From assembly GCA_022410635.1 (NCBI GenBank), contig JAJVDF010000497.1:857652-921651 (forward strand): a stretch of 64,000 nt of DNA, given 5' to 3'. Below the pieces are notes generated by a model. It had not been told where the DNA came from and made no database searches. It saw only the letters and a program-made list of their open reading frames with translations. Source of the stretch: Tretioscincus oriximinensis (lineage: Eukaryota; Chordata; Lepidosauria; Squamata; Gymnophthalmidae). The position numbers and the translations under genes were made by a program. Of the stretch, positions 55,245 through 64,000 are shown one piece after another (within the stretch, counting starts at the first letter, position 1; each line of letters opens with the position of its first letter).

Positions 55245-58200
55245 AAAAGACCATAAGTCCCTTTTGTACTTTGCTCAATGATGGTTCAAAAAACTGGCAG
55301 GAACGAAGCATCCATATTGCCTGTTTGCCCCACCATTCCCTANCCATCCTCCATTCACTCCTCTTCCTTCAATGAGATGAATTGCTTAAAAGCAGACCAC
55401 AAGTAAACCACCAGAGCAACAGAAGCTGTTCTGGCAGAAGAGCGGATGAAGCTTTCCACAGTCTTAGACNTGCTCAGCTTATTCCCTTCACCCCATTTAA
55501 ATGAGGGGATGGCATGCTCACTGTGCTTTAGTTTGTGTTTCATCTCTTCACCCAATCATAGTTTGGGAGACAAAAAGGCTGAGTTTCAATGTCTGGTAGT
55601 CCTGTTTCCTGGGCCCACAGCACAAATATTCTTGTACCCTCTGACTAAGAGGCAGGGGCAGATCTCCTCACGATTGGGCAAATTGTTCTCAGTAACCATT
55701 CCTTACACGTAAGTTATTTCTACATAACCTCTTGGTTTTTATTTTGCTTTTTAAAAACTTCTTCTGGCATTTTCATTTGCACACATTATTGTAAGAGCCT
55801 TCCCTAATATAGTGTATGTTTGCATATTATTTCCAGTAATGTATACTTTTTTTATGCACTTCTTAAGATACCAAATTCCATAAGCATCTCTTTTTAGGCA
55901 ACTCAAGTGCGAAGTTCAGATAACTGTAAATTCTGAAGGATATTTGTATTTCATTTTATATAATGGCTTGCCAATGAGAATTTGCATTTATAATCTGGAG
56001 TGAATGAATTTCACCCAATCCCTTCTACATAATGCTTTCTGATGAAGCATTCATGCAGGCAACATTGATCTTTAAGAGATTTAGAAAACATTTTGCAGAT
56101 ATAATTCCTGTGACCGCAATAACCACATAAGCTGTTTTCTTGGAGAACTTGGTTTATTCGTATCTGTTTTGCACAGACGCATCTCCCAAGAAACTGCTAC
56201 ACATTACCAAGAGGAAATGATTCACTAATGGATGGATCTGGAAAGTGAGATTAATGGAGGCTTTGACCAAATTGTTCTTGGTTTGTACTGTAGTACTTAC
56301 CCCTCACTTGCTTCAGTATTTACTGTAAAATGATAAGATCAATAAACAATAAGATATGGATCAAGATTTTCCATCTTGTTATCCCTTTGAAATACAAGCA
56401 GTTAAAAGCATTGGATTGCTAGAAAAAAGAGCTCTTATTTTTCCTATTCAAGCTACAGCCAATTATTTGCCTTTTCTGCTGGGTCTTTTTCCAAATTGTA
56501 TCCTAAAATAAGGATCTGCCATCCACATGTGTCTGGAATGCCCCTGTGTAGAAAACACTATTGCTTTGTTAGCCCTATCCTGTTTTAAAACAACAATTCA
56601 CCCCTTCCAAAAATATAAGAATTTTACGAAAGCAGTCCAAGTTAAGCTTTGCTTAAGCTCCCACACACCTCTTAGTCTCTCTCTCTCCCTCTCTCACCCA
56701 CATACACACATACATACACTATCATTTGCATATCTCATTAAAATTTCCCTGTGGAGGAGAGAGATTGTTTCTATCCAGCTGGACAGAATTACNGGAGTAA
56801 CTTGCTACTGGTGTCAACCAGAGTTGAGCTCAGAAGAGTTCCTTAATAAGCAGTAAGATATTTTCTTAAGTTTCTGTAAATGTTAACTCCCTCCTAATTA
56901 TTTGTTTCAGTTCTTTCAGGCAAAATCAAACAAGATAAGGTAAGTATTGTTTCTGGAGCCCCACTTTGTCTAGAAAACCAGGCAGGTATTCAGTCATGAT
57001 TAATTCAAAAGTTAAGCAGCTTTTAAAAGCTTCTCATTATGGTAAAAGAGAAGGCCTAACTGTAGTTGAAACACTTGACTAGATTGTGCCTTGTGTGAAT
57101 TAATTTTAAAGACAGCTGTACCCAAATCTTATTGCACTGCTGTTGGGCTGTCTGGCCACCGTATTCTAATCATGAGATGCAGGAGTAATTCAGCATTACT
57201 AATTCCAAATGCTCTGTCCAGTCCAGTTATTACTGCATGGTGAGTATATTGATAACAGTTACTTGCATGTGGCTTTGTAGGATGCCAAGACATCTGGACA
57301 GAGGACTCAGATATAAAATAGCAGCACACATGTCTATTCTGGCATCACTAGTCAGATGGTCCAGTGATATCAGATCAGATGATCTGCAGTGCTTACAAAT
57401 TCATTTTTCAGAAGATAAGGATAATTTTTTAATTTTAATTTTTGTAGTTTATTTACAGTTCACTGGTTTGAAAACATTTTCAACATTCATTGAGTTTAAA
57501 TTACATACAGATTATGAAATCCGATATACATTTTTTGTATAATGTATCATTACAACCTTTTACTACTGCCCATCCCTCAGACCCTCCCCTGTCCCCCCCC
57601 CCCCCAGAGTTACAGCTACTAGATATTATTTATTAACAACCTAATATTCTTATGCAATTGGTTCATTCTGCACCGGATCTTTATCCATACATATGTTTCC
57701 TCCATTTCTCTCTCATTTTGCTATCCCTTCTATTCCCACTTATATTTTGGAATTCCATTCTCTTTTCATAACACAAATCAAATTTGAGCTTTTCCATAAT
57801 ACATATATGCCATTTTGAGGATAAATAAGGATAAATACACTCAGATGCCTCTCAAATGGTATAAGCATACATGTTCCCACATCAACAATAAAGGGAAGAT
57901 ACTTAATCTTTCTCTAGTAAAATATGATTTGTCCTGATTATGGTTACTAATGCTATTCATGGCAATTAGAGTTACCAGATAAACAGTGCATCCACACAAT
58001 AGTTTCATCCTGCTTTTCTAGTGCTGGGACAGTGAGAAAAAAGTTATATCCCATAGGGTAAAGCAGCTGTATATCATTTTTTCCTGGGGCATACTGTGCC
58101 ATGCCATTGTAACTGTCACAGTGCATATGCACAATGCAAAAAAACAGGGACTGAACATCCGTGAATGCTGCAAATCCAAGAATTTGGCAAAGTGGCCATG

Positions 58201-58325
58201 CATGAATAACATACATTCAAGAATTTTATGCTGACAGTTTCTCAGATGTTCAGCATCAGGTCAGTGTGCATTCCTAGCACAACTTTGCAATGCTAAGATG
58301 ATGCATATCCAGGCACACCCAAACT
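55245..58325. other. No gene recognised; long repeat-poor stretch
   Basis: A CT/CA simple repeat lies at 56675-56720 and a C-run at 57592-57605. 56470-56530 has AATTGTATCCTAAAATAAGG, a possible decayed MITE end. Frames at 56527-56856 and 57237-57542 have no domain. Otherwise AT-rich. Confidence 0.45.
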
Positions 58326-58329
58326 CTGG

Positions 58330-58452
58330 AATAAAAAGTTGACAACTTTTAATGGGTGTGAAAAAGTTATTTCTCCCCCAGGTGCTGCAGCTATTCTGCA
58401 CTTTTTTCTATAGCCATTGAAATTGTATATACTTATCCTGGATTTTATCTAA
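58330..58452. mobile_element. MITE of the CCACATAAAAA family, partial ends
   Basis: AATAAAAAGTTGACAACTTT and TAATGGGTGTGAAAAAGTTA on the left and the complement ending ATACTTATCCTGGATTTTAT on the right repeat the order of the copy at 59712. The outermost bases are degraded. Confidence 0.5.
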
Positions 58453-58454
58453 TA

Positions 58455-58915
58455 ACTGTAATAACGATGCATGCATTTCTTTATTTCCATATTTGTTTAT
58501 AATGTCCTCTTATATTAAAGCATATATGCATTGTATGATTGGGGAAGTGTAAATTCTGGAGATTAGGTTGCAGATTAGTCAAGGAAATAAAAGTAAGTTG
58601 CTCCCATTTAAAATGGATATCAAAGGCAATCTTTTCCATTTGTTTTTTGCTTTAATTTTTTTAAAGTGCAGTATAGCAACCCACCAAAATCACCCCTATC
58701 ATGGTTCCAAACTGGCATTTTCACTGCCACACTAGTGATTAACTGCAGCACCCAGAAGCATGGGGACAAGTACCCGAACCTGCTAGCAGAAATTATTGCT
58801 GAGACAACCAATTGGAATGAAAGGTGATCAATGTATAGCAGGAAAGAGCAAAGTATTTTTCATCAATATGATCATTTTCCTTGCCTCACTCATTTAGACC
58901 ATTTTTCAGCGTACT
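58455..58915. other. No feature recognised
   Basis: Unassigned DNA. Confidence 0.35.
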
Positions 58916-58917
58916 AC

Positions 58918-59490
58918 TTGGAGGAGGAGGAAGAGGAGAAGGAGGAGGAGAAGGAGAAGGAGAANNNNNNNNNNNNNNNNNNNNNNNNNNNNNNNNNNNN
59001 NNNNNNNNNNNNNNNNNNNNNNNNNNNNNNNNNNNNNNNNNNNNNNNNNNNNNNNNNNNNNNNNNNNNNNNNNNNNNNNNNNNNNNNNNNNNNNNNNNNN
59101 NNNNNNNNNNNNNNNNNNNNNNNNNNNNNAGAAGAAGAAGAAGAAGAAGAAGAAGAAGAAGAAGAAGAAGAAGAAGAAGAAGAAGAAGAAGAAGAAGAAC
59201 TGGGTTCTTATACCCTGCTTTTCTCACCTTTCAAAGGGACTCAAACTGGCTTACAAAAGTATTTTGCCCCAAGGCTGACATTCTATCTTCCCCACCAGAC
59301 TGTGGTGATTCCCATGTATCTAATTGCAGTCAGTTGCTATTTCTTGCAATTCTTGCTTTCGAATAGCTGGGTTGGCTAGAGCTACAGGCTAGGGGAAGGC
59401 GCTCACCCCTCCCCACGTCCGACACAGGGCTTCAAAACCCAATCTCCCAGATGAGAGACTGGCTCCTTAGCGACTGAGCCATTCATGCCT
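58918..59490 (-). mobile_element. SINE-A with very long GGA/GAA tail containing an assembly gap
   Basis: 59195-59490 is a full antisense SINE-A (AACTGGGTTCTTATACCCTG, TTTTCTCACCTTTCAAAGGG, body, B box GGGCTTCAAAACCC, head CTCCTTAGCGACTGAGCC). Its 3' tail starts as GAA (59129-59197), passes through 165 N, and emerges as GGA/GAA mixture at 58918-58964. Long charged or Leu-rich frames here are artefacts. Confidence 0.88.
58965..59129. other. Assembly gap (165 N)
   Basis: Run of 165 N inside the purine tail of a SINE. The array length is unknown. Confidence 0.99.
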
Positions 59491-59711
59491 GGACTGAGCA
59501 TCTGGAAAGATAGGTACTTAGCACTCCCTCCCAATTATAAAGATACTCACTGCTCAATCTATGTTTGTCTCCTGATCCCTTATAACTAGTAATGTAGCAG
59601 TGACCACAGAGGTCATCAAGCACTTCCTTGCTATCTGCTGCTAAAGCATTTACACAGAAGAGTCCAAAGAGGGAATTTAGGTCATCCTGGATACAAAAAA
59701 GATGGAGATAG

Positions 59712-59870
59712 GGTTACCACATAAAAACCAGGATAGGATTTTTCACCTTTAATGGGCATAGAAGAGGGGAATTTTCATCAGCTGTGGCTTAAATTCCTGT
59801 AGCAACAGGAGGGGGGATTCACTTTTTCTAACCCATACCTCTTAAATTTGGCTAATTTTTATGTGGCAAC
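59712..59870. mobile_element. MITE with GGTTACCACATAAAAAC termini, copy 2
   Basis: Begins GGTTACCACATAAAAACCAG and GATAGGATTTTTCACC, ends TTGGCTAATTTTTATGTGGC followed by AAC. The ends pair over about 17 bases strongly and farther weakly. The interior (159 bases in all) is non-coding. Copy 1 is at 36632. Confidence 0.75.
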
Positions 59871-59872
59871 AC

Positions 59873-61285
59873 TATACCAAACTGGGGCCATTTCATATTT
59901 TGCCCATATTAAGAGGCGTAAACAAAATTCTAGATAACAAATACACTTGAATTTTTAAATATTATTTTAATCTATTTGTTAATAAATCTAAATGCTAAAA
60001 CACTCAAAAGGAAGACAAAATGATGCTAGTTAAATCCTCATTCAGCTGCTAACTCCTAGCAGAGCTCCTTACAGAATCACTGCCACATAATCTGTCATCC
60101 AAAACATGTGTGTCTGAAATATTTTTGCCTTAGTCCACATGTGCTTCACTGAAAATGGTTGAACGTTCAGTATTTTCAGACTACTTTTATTGCAAACCCC
60201 TCCAACAACCACAGCTGGGGAACACACTGCAATATATGAAATAAGTTCTTCTGTAGAGCTGTTGTTGAGTCCTTTGTTTAAAAATCAAACATAAAAATAA
60301 AAGAATTACAGCTGGGTTAGGAACTCCTTGGGGCTAAAGAGGCCNTCTTCTTTATTGAAAAAGAAAGGTGCTAGCATATTTACTTTACAACATTTACTTT
60401 ACTTTTCGAACTGAAGACATGCAAGTCCTTTAATTTCATGATTAGTGTCATTCTGTTGGGGGCTGGGAAGACTTGGCCCANCTTCTCTGGCAACCCCCAA
60501 TGAATACAAATCAAACCCATGATTTCTGGAATTAGTCACACAGTGTTTTTGAAAATTGACATAGTTCAATAGTTGAGCAATAAATTTCCCTGCTAATGAG
60601 ACACTAGAAATGTTTTTGATGTTACAAACTGGGAGACCTAGTTATTGTAGATTTATAGGCAATCTGTGAAAATACTGTCCATTCTTTCCAATGAGTTTTT
60701 AATTCTAATTTGATTACATCCAGCTGCCTNAAGCTCACTGCAAACCAATATAATTATGGTGGTTTTGCATCTAAACAGGATTTCCCTTTTCCAAAGCAAG
60801 CAGATGATTATTATTGTTATAATTAACATTTTATACTGGCTTCTTAATGCACAGCACATGCATATCAGGTTTTGTTTGATATTAATATTCCAGCCAAAAA
60901 TTCTGTAAGATCATAAACTATGGATTATGACTTCCGCAGCAAGCCAAATCTTTCTTCTAATGTGAATTAGTGGTGCTGATAAACATGGAGTATTTAAAGG
61001 AGTCTGGAATCTGACTAATTCCAGAAATTATTCATTCAAGATCCTTATGGGTTGTAGCATTGCAAAGGGTAACACCATACTCAACTGTATACATGCCTAT
61101 ACCAGTGGCTTTTGAATTGTACTTTGAGCAAATGGAGCAAAAGTTAACAAATCAGGGTCTTCAAAAGTCATCTTTTCATATGTAATTACAGTGCATGCAG
61201 TAATGGAGGTGGTAATCAGGTGACTTTCTATTCTAGAATCAATGGCAGAATCTGCAAAAGGCTGATAGTTTAGGAAGCAACCTCA
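59873..61285. other. No gene recognised
   Basis: AT-rich unassigned DNA. 60890-61050 is repeat-free and of even complexity. Confidence 0.4.
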
Positions 61286-61288
61286 GAC

Positions 61289-61345
61289 AATGCTTTATTT
61301 ATTATTTATTTATTTACATTTTATACTGCCCTGGTTAACAATTTG
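61289..61345 (-). repeat. LINE-tail-like fragment
   Basis: A TTTATTTATTATTTATTTAT run followed by ACATTTTATACTGCCCTGG reads on the minus strand as CCAGGGCAGTATAAAATG plus an AAATAA tail. Confidence 0.4.
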
Positions 61346-61347
61346 CC

Positions 61348-62057
61348 CATATTACAGACTGATCTATTGGAAATACTGCTTTTGGGGGAAAGTTGAACCA
61401 CATGGATGTGGTGATGAGGCATGTCTCATTAAGAAAATGGGAACAATGTGCATTCCAACAAAGACCACTTCAAAGCACTCACTCAAGTATTCTCTGCTGG
61501 TAGACTGCCCCAGCCTCTCATGTACAGAGAACAATGAGTAATTGCCCACTCTATTAGACGTGAGAAGTCCAGTGCTATTTTATTAGCCTCCTGGAAGTAA
61601 CTCTGGGAATGTAGTGCTTCTGAATAGAAAGCCCTGGTGACTTTCATTTTCAGCCTTCTAAATTGGACAACTAGAATGAAGACAGCCTTTGACCATTTGA
61701 CCAGCCACTTTTCTAATCTTGGGCTTAATCATTTGATCTGACCTAAAATCAGACATGCATGGTTAGCTAGACTGGTTTGCCTTATTGTTTTAACACTGAT
61801 GTAGTAATTAATAGCCATCACGTTGAATCCAAATAGCCTACTAGTTGAAATAAACTGAATCTTAAGTCACTACAAGAGGGCAATTCTAATGCTTGGTAAC
61901 ACACTTCCTCTCTGAAAAACTCCTGAGGAAATATGAGGAAATGAGAAGAGCTTTCAAAGTTTTCCTGACTTTGTCAGGACTTGACAAAAGCCAGTTGTGT
62001 TGGATAAGCTTCTTCACAATGCACTGAACAACCAAGACAAGAATTAAAAAAGGCCTC
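61348..62057. other. No feature recognised
   Basis: Unassigned DNA. Confidence 0.35.
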
Positions 62058-62059
62058 TA

Positions 62060-62365
62060 GAAGAAGAAGAACTGGGTTCTTATACACCGCTTTTCTCACC
62101 TTTCAAAGGGACTCAAAGAGGCTTACAAGGGCATTTTTGCCCAAAAGCTTACATTCTATCTTCCCCACCAGGCTGTGGTGGTTCCCATGCATCTACTTGC
62201 AGTCAGTTGCAATTTATTGCAATTCATGCTTTCGAATAGCTGGGTTGGCTAGAGCTACAGGCTAGTGGAAGGTGCTCACACACACCCACGTCTGACACAG
62301 GGCTTTAAAACCTGATATCCCAGATGAGAGACGGTTTCCTTAGCAACTGAGCCATCCGTGCCTGC
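62060..62365 (-). mobile_element. SINE-A, minus strand, full length
   Basis: Short AGAAGAAGAAGAACTGGG tail, TTCTTATACACCGCTTTTCT, body GGCTGTGGTGGTTCCCATGC, TAGAGCTACAGGCTAGTGGA, a small CACACACA change in the CCCTCCCC segment, and the head CCTTAGCAACTGAGCCATCC. It is close to the copies at 30838 and 59195 in wording. Confidence 0.88.
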
Positions 62366-62369
62366 CAAA

Positions 62370-64000
62370 CAAATTTCAGTTTTATTTAAACAGCCTTATT
62401 TTGCTTTGATACAATATGCAGATGCCAACAAAACTCAAAACCTTGCAATCTAATCAAAATATCTTTAATAAATNTATCTTTATACTGATAGTGAATTTGC
62501 ACTACCCAGTATCAGCAAGCATAACAGGAGTCTACGTACTAGTGGAGATTCAACAGAAGATCCTAGTACACTTGCTGGTACAGTTCAACAACTAGTAAAG
62601 AATCACCCAGACAGAACAAGGGATTTTATGCATAAAGCTGATGACGCAGTTTAAGGAACCTAGTGGTTCACATTGTGTGTATGGGACTAGTGGTAATCCA
62701 GATCCTATCTGTATCAATGCTATCTATTCTAGACTAAGCAGTAGTGCATACACATGTAGACTGGGTCTCAGCGAACATGAGTACTATTGCAAGGGGTATG
62801 CAGCAAATCTGCATTGTCTTGGTTCTAATGCTGCCCGTTTTGNATAATGCTGATGTCTGCTGTTACAGCTATCAATCAAGTCTGGATTTATTTACAAATT
62901 TAACATGGTATATTCGTAAAGGGCCTTAAAACAGAACAAATTCTTAGTCGTGTGCAAAAGAAATGCATGCGTATTACATGTGGAACAGAGAAAAATGATG
63001 CCAATTTATTCTGTGGGAAGCTGTGGAGTCCTTGATCGAATTCAGGACATGTAAGTCAGAACTCCTAAGTTTTTGAATCAAGAGAGACCACAGAATTGAG
63101 AGACCCCAGTGGGATGTCTCTCAGTTTTCAGCCCTTAAATGCTACAGTCCAGAAATATTTTATATCCAGAAAAGGGAACATAAGAAAGGTAATTATGTGC
63201 AGATACACTACATGCTTAGAAACTCAGAGAGTGCCAAGAAGATTGTATTTAACATCATTTCTAAGAAGGAAAAAAACAGCAACAAAAGTTAAAATTATTT
63301 CCACCTCGGAGTTTATAGAGCTATTTTTCACTAACACTTTGTTAAAAACATCGGCATTTCTTCAAACTACGTTTGATAGCCTGACGTTTACATTCATTTC
63401 AACAGGGCTGAAGTTCAACTAATTTATTCTGGATCTAACCCAATATGTTCTGGCATGAAATGTTATAAATGGATATCACTATTGCAATGAATCCATCTCT
63501 GGAATTTCTCCCAAAGTTCATCCATCTTCTGCATCACTGGCAGTAATTTCAGATGTACTAAAATAATTTCAACATCTGGAAAGTCTTATATTTAAAAACT
63601 GATAGACCTAATTCACTGAATCGGTAAAAGCTACTTAATTTTACAGCATTCTGAAATGAGAATTGTCGAGCAATATTAATACTGGTTTGGCTTCTTTACT
63701 TAGTTATTGAATATGCCTTTTTGACCCAAGAGTTTGAAAAGCCAGTATAACATGGCCTTTCTGTAACAGAAAGGATATGCTTCCTGAGAAACAAGAGAAA
63801 GGTCCTTTCTGCTTTACCTTGCTAGTTCTGTTTTAGTAATTATATATTTGCTTGTTGGACTAGATGTAACTGGTCGCACCTGAATTCANTGTGTTGCACA
63901 GAGTGAGAACCATAAGTAATTAATGTGGATTTACAATTCCTGTTCTGCACGTCCATTGTAACCACATTCACATTCCACTCATGTCTGTGTACCCATGTTT
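62370..64000. other. No gene confirmed; one coding-like open stretch at 62475-62653
   Basis: Frame 62475-62653 (+) is open for about 59 codons without needing a Met. It reads with a balanced, hydrophilic composition (for example STEDPSTLAG and LVKNHPDRTRDF) unlike the Phe/Leu/Ile-rich chance frames of this AT-rich DNA. It could be an exon remnant, a processed pseudogene piece or chance. Frames at 62641-62929 and 63096-63422 have no domain. The rest of the interval is unassigned. Confidence 0.3.

Overview
The window looks like non-coding nuclear DNA of a squamate reptile (lizard or gecko type). I base this on its interspersed repeats: CR1 LINEs ending in the TTATGTTCTTATG-type 3' terminus, an L2-clade LINE with a nearly intact reverse-transcriptase (RT) reading frame, and two tRNA-derived SINE families, one with a (TTC)n tail of the Sauria-SINE kind. 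Composition is AT-rich, with many microsatellites and small hairpin DNA transposons. I found no convincing host protein-coding exon, tRNA or other structural RNA gene. Most short open frames are chance or lie inside repeats. The window is either intergenic or a long intron. Family names come from motif recognition and memory, not from a library search.

Layout. 1-5.6 kb: a (GGAT)n array at the left edge, a hairpin MITE at 3.56-3.73 kb, one SINE at 4.5 kb. 5.63-7.27 kb: an L2 LINE (RT catalytic YADD, one frameshift at a 10-G run) inserted inside the 3' end of a CR1. 8.3-9.56 kb: a much older, decayed L2-like RT on the minus strand, giving a 1.2 kb purine-rich plus strand. 9.73 kb: an almost perfect Tc1-like terminal palindrome. 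10.3-11.5 kb: a compound microsatellite and two L2 3' ends. 12.7-16 kb: two CR1 copies around a GC-rich foldback element (13.4-14.2 kb). 17-24 kb: a Tc1-like TIR remnant, SINEs with expanded GAA-type tails (one spanning an assembly gap), a SINE interrupted by a hairpin MITE, and a foldback repeat flanked by 12-bp direct repeats. 24-41 kb: sparse CR1 and SINE copies, MITEs and long unannotated AT-rich stretches. 41.7-42.6 kb: a second foldback element built of nested palindromes. 42.9-46.8 kb: a SINE nested in a CR1, an L1-like fragment, a CR1 end with tandem terminal repeats, and an L2 fragment. 47-55 kb: more SINEs, MITEs, a tandem dyad with ETS-like cores, a TATA-containing LTR- or promoter-like stretch, and a CR1. 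55-64 kb: mostly unannotated, with two MITEs, a SINE whose tail contains a second gap, and one more SINE.

The elements interact mainly as parasites and hosts of one another. The 3' end of one SINE family copies the 3' end of the L2 LINE, implying that L2 RT mobilises it. Nested insertions (L2 in CR1, SINE in CR1, MITE in SINE) give a relative chronology. At least five hairpin or foldback families occur more than once in the window, and these are its most interesting and least explained content.
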